Positions 1-13,200 of a DNA stretch of 64,000 bases are shown here, piece by piece (the first letter of the stretch is position 1; every line of letters starts with the position of its first letter). This stretch comes from Marsupella aquatica (Eukaryota > Marchantiophyta). The notes beneath the pieces are model-generated. The model saw nothing but the letters and a program-made list of their open reading frames with translations. It was not told the DNA's origin and did not search any database. The DNA lies in NCBI GenBank assembly GCA_973895155.1, contig OZ316897.1, positions 1,984,001 through 2,048,000 on the forward strand. The letters are read 5' to 3'. Made by a program: the position numbers and the translations under genes.

Positions 1-1283
1 CAATGTGAGGCAGAAATGTGTAGAATGTGTAAGCACCGAGAAACCGTCAAAGTCTATGCAGATGACATATGGCGGCAACAAAGAAATCCGGGAAAAATGG
101 GCCCTTGAAAACGTGAATAGGGGCCCCCCTTAAATGTATACACATTGGACCTAAATTTCCCCCGTTGTGTATACACATCGCATGTCAGAATAAACGGCCA
201 AGTGGGGACCGGCGCATACGGCCCTATGCAGGGTGTGGCCCTGTGTAGGTTGCGCAATGAACGGCGACCACGGCCGGTAAGAAAAGTCAACCGGAAGCAG
301 GTCGCAACCAGAAAGAAGTAGGTCACGGCCCTATGCACTCCCGTATGTGTATACATAGGGGAGCGGGTGGCAGGGAGAAAGAAAACAGCCAAAAAATGGA
401 GGACCGGACACGAACTGACGAGGCAAAAAGAAAACAAAAAATGTGAGGCAAGCAAAAAGAAACCGGCTCCTTGATGGGGTCGAGCCCTGCATAGGGCTTT
501 GCACCCCCCCTTCCTTGCAAGCTTTCAAAGAGGAGCTACGAGCCCCTCCCCTCCTTAAATGATTCCTTTTGGGCCTCGTGCCCTCACAGTAGGACTCCCG
601 TGAGATGGGAGTCAAATCTCTCCCCACTTTCCTCCTTTAAATGCCCTCCTTGAATGCTCCTTGAATGCCTGGCAGAAGGACTCCTGAGGGAAGGAGTCGT
701 ATGTACTCCCTCCTCCTCTTAATGCTGCACCATGGGGGCTTGCGTTCCTACCTTGGCTGAGTTGGCTCCCCCTCCCCCTGCTTTAATGCTGCCTAGGGCC
801 TCGTGTCCTCTCCTAGCGCTCCTTCCCCTTCCTCTGGCTGCTTGTGTTCAGCTCCCCCTCCTCTCCTCGCGCTTGTGCTCCTGCTCGGCTCCCCCTCCTC
901 GCGCTTAATTAAATGCTGGCCGAGATGCTGGCAATGGGCGAGGAGGAAGAAAAATGCCAAAGGGAGGGCGCGCGGCCCTATGCGCAACCCAGGGGCAATG
1001 ATGAGCCCCGCATGTGTATACACAGGCAGGACTGGGAGGCACCTCGCGACGGTAGCTGCGAGGGGAGGCAAAATGAAACAACGGCCGGTGAGGGAAAAGA
1101 AAGAACGGGACCCCAAAGGGTCATGGAAACGTAAGGCGAAGGGAAGGTGGTCACGCTGCGACCGGAAAACACCAAATATGGCCCGAAAAAGGTCGTGGCA
1201 GTCAGTAGCCGGCAGCCATAGTTGAAAGCAGCAAAGGGTCCCCGGATGCAACCGGAAAGCAAAAGTCGGGCTCCAACGGGAGC
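1..1283. repeat. GC-rich repeat region with TGTATACA palindromes
   Basis: No gene is supported here; open frames on both strands overlap and have a compositional, repeat-like look. What is visible is a recurring module: the phrase CGGCCCTATGC or its near copies (around 210, 326, 974, reverse form near 488) and the palindromes TGTATACA/TGTGTATACACA at 135-142, 166-177, 348-355 and 1013-1024. Poly-pyrimidine stretches with repeated 'ccttaaatg' or 'cttgaatg' fill 540-800. This looks like the decayed end of a repeated element rather than host coding sequence; the class is not identified. Confidence 0.5.
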
Positions 1284-1318
1284 GTTATGTGTATACTTAT
1301 GTTAAGTATACACATAAC
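1284..1318. repeat. Perfect 15-bp inverted repeat (hairpin)
   Basis: The left arm 1284-1298 is the exact reverse complement of the right arm 1304-1318, with a 5-nt loop. Each arm contains the GTATAC core that recurs through the preceding 1.3 kb, so the hairpin looks like two of those palindromes face to face at the border of the repeat region. Confidence 0.85.
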
Positions 1319-3117
1319 ACCATATTAATTTCAACCCGTCCCTCCATTGTTGATCAAAGAAATTGCACCGGCTTTGACAAAAATTGTCTGGACCGACATA
1401 GCAGCTGAGAAGCACAACGTCTTTGATCTTCTTCCCTCACCACAGTTCTTCTTGAATAAAAGGCGTAAGAGAAACAAGCGTACTGAAATCGAATCGAAAA
1501 CCGGCGAGATGCCAAGATCGGCCGGGAGCATCTAACGAATCACTATGTGAATCCCGTGTACGGAACCGACGAGCACTGTCTGAGCTCTGTCAACAGCGAT
1601 TCAAGAAGAACTAATAACCAACAAAGAAAGACATGCCCTAAGTAAACAAAGTCCTGGCGTCACACTAACAAGCGCGTTTGCTTCAAGAACGCCTGGAATT
1701 TGCTATAAGAACATGTCGCTAACTCAAGTAGTACACTAGCCCTAACTACATACCTAGTGGGCATGCGAGGGACATGCCGATGTGCACAAGAGGCACTGTC
1801 CCTCGGCATGACAGTGGTTTCAGAGTTTCTTTGAGAGTAAGTAAAGAGGATATCAAAAAAGGCCTTCTGAAAACATAGATTCCTTCCTTATCACCCTTGG
1901 CCACTTAATGTCACCCATCAGATTCGCATTCAAATGTCTTCCAAACTTTCCAACTTGCACCCCCACCTTTCACACCCCAGAGTCATGGTGTAGAGGCTTC
2001 ACTCTAGACCTTGGGCCTTGAGAGCAACTTTCAATCCCAATAATATAGTTAGCTAAGAGTGACAAAAATCATCAAGTCTTTTGTGTGTAGAGAAGAGAGC
2101 CACCTCCAGGTTTGTCTAGAATGATGTCAAGTATTTTGTGTGTAAAGGGTTTTGGTGAGACCTACTTTAGAATGGGGGTTTGTGTAAAAGTTGGTTGAGT
2201 GATGAAACTTGAAATCTGGATCTCACTTGCTGCAATGAAGACTGTTAGTGCTGGGCAATGCTTGTTAGGATGACTACTGTGGAGCAAACTTTGCAGTTAT
2301 GTGGATCCATCCATCATAGGTGGTGTTTGGAAATTTGAAGACATACCACCTAGTTTCTTCACCTTTTTTGTACGTGATGGGCAGTGCGCAATAACGGGCA
2401 TTGAGCGGTGGGACCCAATGAGAAAATAGACAATGACAACCTAGGAACCCTCATCCAGGATTCAATGAACTATTCTAATTTTTGCAAACCAAAACAAACA
2501 AGTTTTGGTGTCGTGCCGATGAAAAAGATGCCCCGGCAGACTGCTAATGAACCCCATGGATGGTGACTCCCCTTACACCCTTATTTGCTGACACTTTTCA
2601 TGCTTCCCAAAATGAATTACTATCAATTTTCCTCTTCAATTTCTCCTCTGCTGTGCAGCCAAATCAGCTATTCTTGGGTTAGTTAGAAACAGCTTCGAAA
2701 GATCTTTCTAATGAGCCTAATATCTTCCAGCTTTCATTAGGTGAGAGTGAGAGCTAGATTTCTCCAAAGAACACTCATGCACCATACACTTTTCACTTCC
2801 AAAAGTTTTTAGCAGCAAACTTTTCCCTTCAATTTTACCTTCAACATTCAATCAAATTCGTTATTGTTCTCAGACCCGCATGGAAAGATTTTCTGAAGGA
2901 GCCTACTGTCTCAAACTCAGATTAAGATTTATAGATCTTCAAACTTCCAAGATGGTTCTTGGTTTTTTGTCACATTTCACTCTCTGGTGAAAATAGGTAT
3001 CATATGAGAATAATGAGGGTTTCCCACTTAGACTTGCCTTTTTTGAATTTTAATAGAAATGAAGACAAAAGTCATCAGGCATATTGACATACATAACACC
3101 CATCTTTCTTTCACATA
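1319..3117. other. Intergenic, no gene seen
   Basis: No open frame with recognisable protein content. A motif around 1981-2015 (tagaggcttcactctagacc) recurs at 3140-3170, 14545-14575 and, inverted, near 17845, so fragments of one dispersed repeat family are present. The rest shows nothing I can name. Confidence 0.5.
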
Positions 3118-3305
3118 AATTTTGGTGGGGCCCTAGAGTCACAGCCTAGAGGCTTCAGTCTAGAAGCCTAGACCCTAACTCTAGCTTCGCATAGAGATTA
3201 GTTATATAGATGTTGGTAGGGCCCTAGAGTCAGATGTTGGCAGGACCCTAGAGTCACTGCCTAGAGTCTTCACTCTAGAAACCTAGACCCCAACTCTAAC
3301 TTCTC
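3118..3305 (+). repeat. Two-copy imperfect tandem repeat
   Basis: Copies at about 3122-3200 and 3230-3305 share the order 'gttggyrggrccctagagtca', then 'gcctagag.cttca.tctaga', then 'cctagacccyaactcta'. It belongs to the same dispersed family as the fold-back arms at 14.5 and 17.9 kb. Confidence 0.6.
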
Positions 3306-3464
3306 CTGGCAATTAGTTATAAGATGTATGTCCATCTTAGCTTCTTTTACAATGCAAAAGTCTACACTGGAATTGTGTAGTTTGTCTGTGGGCTGAGCAA
3401 TCTATAGTAATGTCTCTATGGTTCCCAGATTGAGTACTGTGCCTGCACAGGGCTGAGAAATCCA

Positions 3465-3632
3465 TGTTGGCCAATAAGCTACAAATGTGGTTAACAAATA
3501 TGTTTTTTTTTTTGTCTTGAAACCGAAAGCTGACCCATCCAACAGAGGATAGACCAATAAGCTACAAATGTGGTTAACGAATATGTTTTTTTTCTTTTGC
3601 CTTGAAACCGAAAGCTGACCCATCCAACAACA
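3465..3632 (+). repeat. Two-copy tandem duplication, about 80 bp
   Basis: Two near-identical units (about 3471-3550 and 3551-3632) each run from 'ccaataagctacaaatgtgg' through a T-rich stretch to 'gaaagctgacccatccaac' and 'gaggatagac'. They differ by a few indels in the T tract. Confidence 0.75.
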
Positions 3633-3655
3633 GAGGATAGACGATCAACTCCAGA

Positions 3656-3890
3656 GCATGCACCTCTATAGGGTAGCCCACAAGGGGGTCATACCCAGGA
3701 GCAGGAGGGAGAGAGGGTTGGACCCCATCCAACAGAAAATAGAATCAACTCCAGAGCATGCACCTCTGTAGGGTAGCCCACAAGGGGGGTCATACCCAGG
3801 ACCAGGAGGGAGAGGGTTGGACACCTCTGTAGGGTAGCCCACAAGGGGGTTCATACCCAGGACCAGGAGGGAGAGGGTTGGACCAGAACC
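3656..3890 (+). repeat. Three-copy tandem repeat around 'agggtagcccacaaggggg'
   Basis: Three units begin near 3661, 3762 and 3820 with 'cacctctrtagggtagccca' and continue with 'tcatacccagga' and 'aggagggagagggttgga'. The first two carry an extra segment with 'agaatcaactccagagcatg' between units. Short open frames here are products of the repeat. Confidence 0.75.
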
Positions 3891-5200
3891 CAAAGAGGAC
3901 CAGCCAGGGCTGAAGAGAAACCAAAACTTCCTCTTGCCTTGTATGTCCCTAAACTCAGGACAGTGGATAGGCTGCGGCCAGCGAAGTTATTTTCTGAAAC
4001 TTCAATTTTATTCTCAGACTTGTAATCTGAGCTTTTGTATTTGGAGATTCACTCATCAAACAGCTCTTAGTGCAATCTTTCCGTCCAACATGGCGAGGAA
4101 ATTGTTGGAAGGAAGCCAAATTCAAAAGAAAATGAATGAGACTTCTACTTCACAATCATCACCTTTACAGCCCTGCGTACTATCCAGAAGAACATTCTTC
4201 ACGCAAAGTATCTGGTGGCAATTCTAAGGAACGGATGAGCACAATCATCGTGGCCGAGAAAGTGACACTGAAGACATTCGTCATAATGACCACCGTGTTC
4301 AAGCCATCGAGAAGACGGGGAAACCCAGAAACTTTGGCTTATATACAGGACAGACAGGATTCCCAACTCAATGGTCAAACCAAACAGCTTTGGTGCGTTG
4401 ATACCTTTCCACAAAATGGCTGCTTAATTAGGGTGAGGTGGATAAGTGCATTGTCCCAACAATTACAGAGAACTTCGATACTTTGGAGAAGGCAGAGACA
4501 TTCCCATCTTCGTGAAGAAGGTTGGTAACCTTGCTCACACCAGGCATTCAGATTTAATTTGTTCCCCATGGGCAGAGGTTGGGCCTTGACCTGTCCACCG
4601 CAACTTAAAGCAGATGAGAGACTATACTGGAAAGGTTTTCCATGTACCAATTGCAACATACATTGGACCATCCATTGGCATAGACGTTAAGAGTAAAAAC
4701 CCAGACCTGCGGAGGAAAGAATGGGCAAAATTTCACTAGAAATGCAAGACAGATGAATTAAAACTTGAGAATCTTCCATCGTTAAACTTTTCGTATGCTC
4801 ATTTGAATTGCTCAATGGTCAAGAATGTCGAACCGCCTTTCATAATAAATTACAGCAAAAGCCAAGTTTACTAGCTTCTGGACTGGGCCTATGGGGACAT
4901 CTCTAGTTCAAGGTTCTTCCCGGATCACTAACAATTAGTTTCACGGATTAATTACAGATGTTCTTCTATTCCTCTTAGGTAACAAAACACACGGCTCAGA
5001 CTTCCACACTACCAGTCGGAGATGGCAATACAGGAGGCTCAATTGCAGCCAGAAATAATCAGTCGTGCAACAAATACTCGAGGCCACCAGACATTCTACT
5101 CAGCCTCTGGTGAAAATGCCAACTTCAATGCGGTGAGTAAGTGAGGAGTCTCCTGAAATGGACAGTCAAAATTGTGCTTGTTCTTGCTATACAATAACCA
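3891..5200 (+). other. Intergenic; possible decayed coding remnant
   Basis: Around 4090-4680 the plus strand has several short open pieces in different frames, the longest at 4136-4528, with a protein-like composition but repeated frame changes and stops. I do not recognise a family, so I do not call it a pseudogene. From 4700 to 5200 I see only the region downstream of the choline transporter-like gene, whose stop codon is at 5201. Confidence 0.25.
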
Positions 5201-7728
5201 TCATGAAACCATCACCTCGGGCAGAGGCTTAGGCAGCTGCATTCCAACCATGTGCGCCGGTACGTCCCTCCCACTTCGGTGCTGTAGTCGTTGATGTAAA
5301 TTCTCAGCTATCTCATCTGCGAATTCTGAATCCCACTGGATTATCAAGGCCGGGTCCACGGCATAGCAGATGTAGATTGAAGTCACAGCGCTTTCCACCA
5401 CCACCAAAGTGAGACCGACCTGAAAATATTGCCACAACACAGCATTAGTGTAATGTTCCGCCTCCAGCAGAAGATTTGTTCCAAACTCTACCATGAATGA
5501 CTTATCACAAGAGAAGAATGAACAAGGAGACACTGAATAAACCCTTAGAATGAGGCAAACCGGGGAAAGGAGAAAAAAACAAACCAGAACCATGCCCATT
5601 AGCATTGCAGTTGCTCCCACCATAATGACTCTGTCTTTCTGCCTGTACCATGACCATATACCGACTCCAGTTCCAGTCAAGAGACCTCCCAACACAGTAG
5701 CCATCACCAAGATAGCTCCTGTAAGATCATAAGCGATGAGGGCCTCCACTCCTGTCGACTGGAAGAGTTCCCATGCATCTCGAGCAGAATGGTTGAAATT
5801 TTTTCCATAAACAGCCACCTGTGGATAAGTCACAAAACCGCTAGGTGAATATAACAGCACAAACTAGTACAAAGGCATATTTTTGTGCTCATGCAGACTC
5901 GGTGCAGCTTCTGGAATCTTCCCTCCCAGAATTAAGCGAAATGCGAGCTAATGACTATCATCTGCTACTACAACGAACCAAGGGCTACAAGATACGTCGT
6001 TCACACACCTGTACATAGGCATACTTGTTGAAAAATCGAACCAATGTCTCCACAAGATTAAACATGAAGTTTACACAGCAGAGTAAACACTCATTGTTGC
6101 CGATGCGGGACCGCAAACCTCTTATCTGTGAGATTCCCCCAAACGAGATGGTTAGAAGAAAAGACACATGTAACGTTGTTTGATTTATTTGAATTCATGA
6201 CAGATACAAGATTAGAAAAAGTGAATTTTAAAGTTGATAAGACACTCTTGACCAGCTAGTAACCTTCTCCTGTGACATTGATTAGTAGAAATAAGACCAG
6301 TTCATGAAGCTTACCGCCCATCGCATAACACGAATAGCAGCTGTGAAGAGTGACCCATAGCAGATGCTGCCCAGGGAGGTACTGACAGCATGTCGAAGGG
6401 ATCGCATTAAGGGATGCGGAGGTAACGCAATTTGACCTTGGGCTCCGTTAGAAAGAAGCAGTGAAATAACTCCAGCCACGATGACGTGGACTGTGTTACA
6501 GAGCACAGCCCCAGTCCAGAAGAGACTTACAGAAAAAGCCTGCAAAATAGAAACATAGGCCATGAAATCCGTGAGTTGAACTTCAAAGTCGTCGAGCCGA
6601 TTTTGGATTGCTCCCACAGACTGCAGACGATGACTTCAAATGAACTATTTGACCGATTGAATTCTAAGTAGGTCTTCACCAGTGTGAAAATCAACCAGGA
6701 GACCAGAGGAACGAAGACCCTCACCGCAAGTATCCACCAGCGTGCAGTGTCTTCCACGCCCGAAGCTACCACACCAGCCACTCCAAACGACCAGATGGTC
6801 AACCATAAGAGCATGACCGCAACAAACGCGTAGGACACTCTCATCGTTCCCGGAAGAGCACGTAGCATTGTCACGGCCTTCCGTATAACCAACATTGAGA
6901 AAGGTAACCTAAACCCGAGGAAAAATCCAGAACTCTCGTCAAAACCATATATGAGGGATTTAAGAGGAAAACATTATGATCCAGATTAATGCGCCATGCT
7001 TAAATTATGAACCGCCTGTGCAGCTAGCAGCAATGAGGACCATGGAAGACAAAAAGTTGAAGAACAGAAAACGTAAAGAAATTCCTCAATCATTCTCCCA
7101 GCGATCTAAAAGGCAATCGCAAAATTTAGCTCTGCTAAACGTGACGCCTACACCAGTCCGAAAAAACCAAATTTGGAAATGACGAAATTGTCACAGTAAA
7201 GAGAATGTGGTAATACCGGTCCATCACTGAAATTGCGTAAAGAAATTGCAGTAGTGCTCCGATTGAGAACGTTAATCCCCAGAAATATTCGTTATCCCAG
7301 AAACAGAAGACTGCGATAACAGCCAGGTATGTAGTAACACTATGTACAGCAACCTTGATAATTTGATTGGTACGCAGGCAAAATATTGCCAGGATGGCCC
7401 ATGCAAGAAATGCTCCTGTGGCTCCAGCCACCGCATATATTGGCCAGAAATCCTCAGTGTGAAAGCCATCTGCTGTCCTGGAGAACCTGGCTAGCCTTGG
7501 AATTCTGTTAGTAGCCTCGAACCTGTTGTAACCCAAGACTATGAGCGCAAAACCGATCAAACCCACTTGGAGAAGGAATGTAAGCAGCCAAAATACATCC
7601 CTCCACTTCCTAGGAGGCTCCGGTGTTCTCCCCAATGGAGGTGGGGTGTAGGCACTGTCCCCACTACTCGGTGTCTCCTGTTGAATACACCAAAACCCAC
7701 TCGTTGGCATTATTTCCCTTCCGTTCAT
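5201..7728 (-). CDS. Choline transporter-like (CTL/PNS1-type) membrane protein
   Basis: Six exons on the minus strand, all in phase: 7728-7217, 6908-6725, 6539-6315, 6125-6009, 5818-5585, 5419-5201; 496 residues, the usual length for plant members. A short Pro-rich cytosolic N-terminus leads into the hallmark RKWRDVFWL (residues 40-48), then about ten hydrophobic segments. Seen further on are SVSLFWTGAVLCNTVHV, GSICYGSLFTAAIR, NECLLCC, LVETLVRFFNKYAYVQ, ARDAWELFQSTGVEALIAYD and VVVESAVTSIYICYA, all conserved in the plasma-membrane choline transporter family (PF04515). The family moves choline or related cations across plasma or internal membranes; the substrate of this copy is inferred. The first in-frame ATG is taken as start; a second ATG lies six codons on. 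Every junction has GT-AG consensus. No defect is visible and the gene looks intact. Confidence 0.93.
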
Positions 7729-9856
7729 CAATTTCTCAATCTTGACCGACAATGAGGGGAAACGAAGGCTTGACAAACCCTAGAGGTACAGAGAGGATTA
7801 AACTGAAAGGCTCTTAACATCATTTGCAAAATTAGCTCAAAAATGTGGATTTTAAGCTTAATGTGCACCCTCCCTGAGATCGAGATTACTTTCGAGTGTT
7901 GTAGACATTCAGATGGCAATTACAGTAGCTGACCGATGAACTCGAAAACCCTAATTACCGTCAAATGCTTGCCATTTCAAATGGTGACATCCCGTGTGCG
8001 TTACCAGCAAAAAGGATGCCATAAAGGCACACAGACTTTGCAAAAACCAACCCGTTTGAGGTCAAATTTGTAACGGGAGCAACCGTGCCAAGAGAGAAAA
8101 CGGACCGCCCATAATCAACCCATCTAATATACAGTTTCAGATACAAGGCCTTTCGCCATTTCAGATTCAAGAATTCGGATGGAGGACAGCCAGCCACACC
8201 TTCCAGAAAAAAACGATTCACCACCCTCAACGAAACCTAAGGACCATAAAGAAGAGGAGAATTTCCAGAGGCTATGACGCAGGCTACTTCATTTTGATAA
8301 TTGATCTCAGCAAATAGCGCGGATCTAACAAATGAGTAGGTGCAGATAGGAAATGGCGCGTAGTCTACACAAAGATCGAACTTCCTTAAAGGTCCAGATT
8401 TTAGTGGTCTGCTTGAGAATGTTCTCATCATGTGAAGGCAAGAAGGGGACCAGAAGTGAGGAGACAACAATTGTCGGTGCGGTGTGTACCAGGTCGGAGC
8501 TGTTGACGGAGGCAAAGTCATCCTCGACAACTTCATTGACACCCAAGTGAGCTGTATGTTGGCTGGAGGGAGTGGCGGATTGAGTCAAGGGTAGACCACC
8601 GCGGTCCACAAAAAAAAACTTCTGCATACTCCTCTCCGACAGCGACTCATCCACATGTCCTCCGGTGAGTCACAAGGGCAGCATCCCCATGATATAGTCG
8701 TTGACACCGCCTCCTTCTGCACCTCCAACCCACCATCCTCTAATAAACTCCGCCATGACGTGGATGTCGATGATGATCTCTCGGTCTCTCGTACGCCCCT
8801 CACACGCACTCTGATCTGCACTACGCTGCTCTGTCCCGCTCCGTTTTGCTACGTTCTTTCATGCGGCGAATTGGATTCTGTGCCAGCCCAGATCCGTTCA
8901 AGAAGCAGCCAATGGGGCGCTCAAACCCACATCACATCATCTAGACAACTGAATCACTCCGGCTTCCCATTCTAGAGAGATGAAGCGCCTATTTTCCTCC
9001 GTTCTGTGATGCTCTGCTTTGCGATGCTCTGATCGTTTGCTATGCTCTGCTCTGCCCTGTTCTGTTCTGTTCGCTTCGGCTCGGTTCTGTTCTGTTCTGT
9101 AGAGCAATCACACGACAGGAACGAGCCTGAAATTCACTCAATCCCCTCCGACCGAGCTGCGCATGCTCCTCCTCGTCTTCGTCGCTCCCCAGCCCGAAAT
9201 CCCATACATTCATTCGTCACCTTCTTGTCTACCGGTTACACATCTCACCAACAAGACACCGACACGATCATCAGACCAACGAGCCAGCAGAGGAAAGCCC
9301 CGCCGAGAGGGACGGAGCGAACCACAGGCGGAACCAACCGAGTGATGAGTACTGCGAATTCCAACAGTCCTCAGGCTCGGACGGATGACAACAGTCGCAG
9401 AGCATACAGTACCACTCCCTCAGCGGGAAAGCAATCAATCACTCACTCGCTCAACAATCGGTACACTACAGAGTAACGAAGGCCAGGCAGAATGTGTATT
9501 CACGCCGCTCCTCTGATCCGCTCTCTGGCGACATCGTCGTCGTCTGCTTTGAATTCATGCATTCACTAATTCCCTCTGTGGGTCCACTAGCTGTCGTCGG
9601 TTTGAAGCTCCGTGCTTCGCGGGATGGGAATGGTGATGGTGGTGCCGGAGTAGTAGTAAAAGTCAACCAAAAGCTTCACACCATCCCATCCGCAACCCCC
9701 GCCGACGCCGCACCTCCGGCGGCTTCTGAGTATATGCCTTCCCCAGTTTCTCCCTCCCCCAGTGCCCCGCTCTCCTCCCCCCCTGCTCAGAGTTAAGTCA
9801 GCTGACTCCTCAAATCCTCAATCCTCGCTCCATTCCAATCCAAACTGCAGCTGCCT
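7729..9856. other. Upstream region of the CTL gene; no confident gene
   Basis: Upstream of the transporter start. At 8325-8821 overlapping open frames exist on both strands; the minus strand has a short frame starting MAEFIRGWW near 8756 and a longer one starting MDESLSER at 8654, which could be exons of a small unrecognised gene, but no family match or convincing splice chain was found. A T/C/G simple tract of repeated 'ctgttctg' lies at about 9040-9105. Open frames on the plus strand at 9042-9476 and 9494-9796 are Ser/Pro/Thr-rich and look compositional. Confidence 0.35.
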
Positions 9857-10265
9857 TTGCATGAGACTATGAGGCGCAGAACTGGTCGTCATCGCCGTGA
9901 TGCTGCCAGAGCTTCCTCCGATTCTCTCTCTCCCCTTCCCCTACAGTCCTACTCCTATAGCTCCTCCTTTGCGTCACACACCTCGCTCCCATCCAAACCT
10001 CAGCTGCCGCTCCAGCTTTGCGTAAGAGGCAGAACTGGTCATCATCGCCGTCCCGTTTCTGGAGCTTCCTCTGTTCCTCTCTCCCCCATCGTTTTACATT
10101 CCTACCATAGCTCCTCCTTTTCATGACACCCCTCGTTCCAATCCAAACTTCAGCTCCTGCTCAAGCTTGCATGAGAGGCAGAACTGGTCGTCATGGCCGT
10201 CCCGTTCGTGGAGCTTCCTCTGTTCCTCCCTTTCCCTTCGTCCTGCAGTCCTACCATAGCTCCTC
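9857..10265 (+). repeat. Three-copy tandem repeat, about 150 bp unit
   Basis: Three diverged units begin near 9858, 10028 and 10170. Each has 'ggcagaactggtcgtcatcgccgt' or close variants, then 'gagcttcctctg', a pyrimidine-rich run, 'cctaccatagctcctc' and 'aatccaaacttcagctcc'. Both strands stay open through it because of composition, giving low-complexity Ser/Arg-rich frames that I do not annotate as genes. Confidence 0.7.
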
Positions 10266-13200
10266 TTTCACGAGGAGTTGAGGACAATGAATCGAGGCCC
10301 TCGGACAAAATCGAAATGGAGGAAGAATCGAATTCCCAGAACTCAGATCCCACTCAATCTCATCTGTCCGATTCGTCCTTCATGATTCAGTCGACCAGAT
10401 ACTCAAACACCAGTCGACAACAGTTCCAGCTCAGCCTTTTCAGCAGAACACGAAGTTCGGTCTCCGCCATCTCTGCAGTCTGCACTCATCTCAAAGCTTC
10501 TCACCATATCTGCTTTCTACCTGTGCCTCTGCCCTTTTCCCTCTTCTGACCAGAAAGCCAAACCTCCAACAGATAGATGTCATTTCATTCTTTCTGACGA
10601 GCACCATAATTATCACGTCACTCACCTATTCATCGTTTTGCAGAGCGATGAATAGAGTGATCAATTGGTTACTCATCTAATCATTCTTTTGATCAATTGG
10701 TCACTCATCCATTCATTCTTTTGCAGAGGGATTTAGGGAGATGAATAGGATGTTTCAAACACTAAAGTCTGGCGTGAACAAGATAAGGGTCTCCCATAAG
10801 TGAAGTATTATGGTAACTTTAGTAAAAGATACGGGTGTCCAATTTTTGCTACCATAAGGAAAGTACACGGGCTCAACATTTAACCCACAACTTTCTCGCA
10901 ATTTTAGGCGCAAATCCAAGAATCCGGAAAGCCGCAAGTGGACTTTGCACTTGACATTGTGATGGCTCCTGCATTTGAGGCGGTGGCTGATCAAGAATGG
11001 AGCCAAAAAAAATAGATGTTATGAGACAGGTGAAGCAGTACCTCCAGTCTTATGGGGAAGGTCAATGTTACCTTCGCGCTGATCAAGAATGGAGCAAAAA
11101 AGAATAGATGTTATGAGACAGGTAAAGCAGTACCTCCAGTCTTATGGGGCAGGTCAATGTTACCTTCCCCACTTTTAAAATTCCACAATTGGGTCACATA
11201 ATCCAATTATGGAATATACAACAAATCTATAACTTTCATTAATGACCCTGTTTTGAGACCTCCTAATAAAATGACCAATGACTCTACTGCATTAAGTCAC
11301 TACGGTTCATTGCATTTTATATTCTGATTAAATCTAGATCACATAATTTGGACTGGTATATTATGACAGGAAGTGACAGGAAAAAGGTTGCAGTTGGCTC
11401 TACAAGGACCATTGAGCTTAGGTGATTAAGTGTCTACCAAACCAAAATGATGACTTGGAGTGTTTATTCTATCTAAAACTTTAGACGATGATGTCCGGTC
11501 TTTAATTGGTGTCCATTCGGGTATTGTGTTCTACTTATCCTAAAGCAAAGGAGTGGGTCCCAGACAAATGTGGCCCCAGCAAAATGTGGCCCATGAGTGT
11601 GATGAAGCGGAGTGTTATTTTTAGATGTGATGTAGTGTTTGTTTTGTTAGAATTGTTGACCTCGAGAATGGTACATTTCCAAACTTTGGACCCTTCATTC
11701 AAGGTATTTGTATTTATGGAAGATATCTCAATAAAAAAATGGTCTTGAATCATCTTTACAACAAAAAGTGGCCCTCTATTTTGCATTGGTGGCAAAAATT
11801 AACCCGTGCCCCTACTTCTTGGAAAGCCAAGAAATGAAAAGACAAGTACAGTAGTTCCCCCACGTCTTGTAAAGCCTCCCTAACGAACTTGCTATAGCAA
11901 TCATGAGCGCCTTTTTGGCAGGAAACAACAGGGCCAGTGATGATGATGGCCTGCCAGCACCATCACCACATTACACCAAACTACTCAATAGCAAGGCAAT
12001 GATGCTTGCACTAATAATAAAATATACCTTCTCATAAGCAATGACCATCCCCCCTCCACTTCCCCACCAAGAGAATTTTCAGCATTCTGGTAGCTTCCAA
12101 CCTACCTTCCTCCCTTGCCCTCCTTCCCGCCCCTTTTCCTCCCACCTTTACTGTTCACACATGAACTTAGCACAAACCCAGGGCATTGGATATATACCTT
12201 CACCAAATTGCCAAATTGAGCTTCCAACAAAGTATCTGGTATCATCATCAAATTGCCAATGTTCAAGTCAAAGAATACCTAACGGATATTATTACCAAAT
12301 CGAGTTGAATTATATGAGTAGATTTTCAGGCCATGTGCTCAAAGGCCTGCACCCTTCCAGTTTTTGTCACACCCTTGATGGTTCGTTTATGGTAGGGACT
12401 ACCGGGTTTGTCATTGCCCTGTGCACAATTTAACATTTTTACCTTTCAAATTTTTGTGCAGTGCCAAAAATCTAGATTTTATTTCCTAGTTTAAAGCCAA
12501 TGTATAGACTGACACCTGAGTGTTCTACATCAACATGCTTAGAATCTTCCTCAAATTTGCATCATAATGTTCTTTGAAGTTTCACAAAGACAACCTAAAT
12601 TGTTGGTCAAGACAATGAAATTTCCAACAATTATTAGTTTATTGTGTTTAACTGATTGTTCCTGTGGTGTTAGTAGTGTCAGGAAATGTGTTGAGCATGC
12701 CCCAGCTGTGCTGGCATCCAGCCTTGCAACCTTTGGCCTAGACTGGGGGATATGGGTTTTGATCATGTCACCAATGTGAGAAATCTGAGACCAGGTGCAC
12801 CATTGAGCCCAGATCTTGACATCAAAGAAAGAAATTCACTGAGTAGTACCTATTAAAGTACTTTCAAAATTCAGTAAATAGTTTGCATACTTGTGGCCAG
12901 AACCCAGGTTCCTGCCAACTGGTTCATAAAAGCAACTTATAGAGCTGCTCATCCAGAACTTCATCCTTCTACAATACAGTTGCTTACAACAAAAAATCCC
13001 TTCTCAACAAACAAAAACAAAATACCAAACCCCATGTACATGTTTATTTTACTTTTTGGTTGGCCTTTTGAGTTGCTTGGCTTGGAAGGTGAAAATAGCT
13101 AGGCTCCTTGGGTGGAGCAAGTATTGAAGCACTTGTGGGTCATTGGACTTGAAATTAGGATTGGTTGGGACCCATGATGCGGAGCTATGAAGGCCTAGAC

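Noticed and set aside
793-1262. Overlapping frames of 90-150 codons in the first repeat region
   Set aside because: Three or more frames on both strands are open at once, which is a composition effect of GC-rich repeat DNA.
4090-4680. Pseudogene of an enzyme
   Set aside because: Protein-like pieces in several plus-strand frames, but I could not match them to a family, so a call would be a guess.
8325-8821. Minus-strand gene with frames MAEFIRGWW and MDESLSER
   Set aside because: The frames overlap on both strands and could not be linked by a convincing intron; no family recognised. Left as a note in the intergenic entry.
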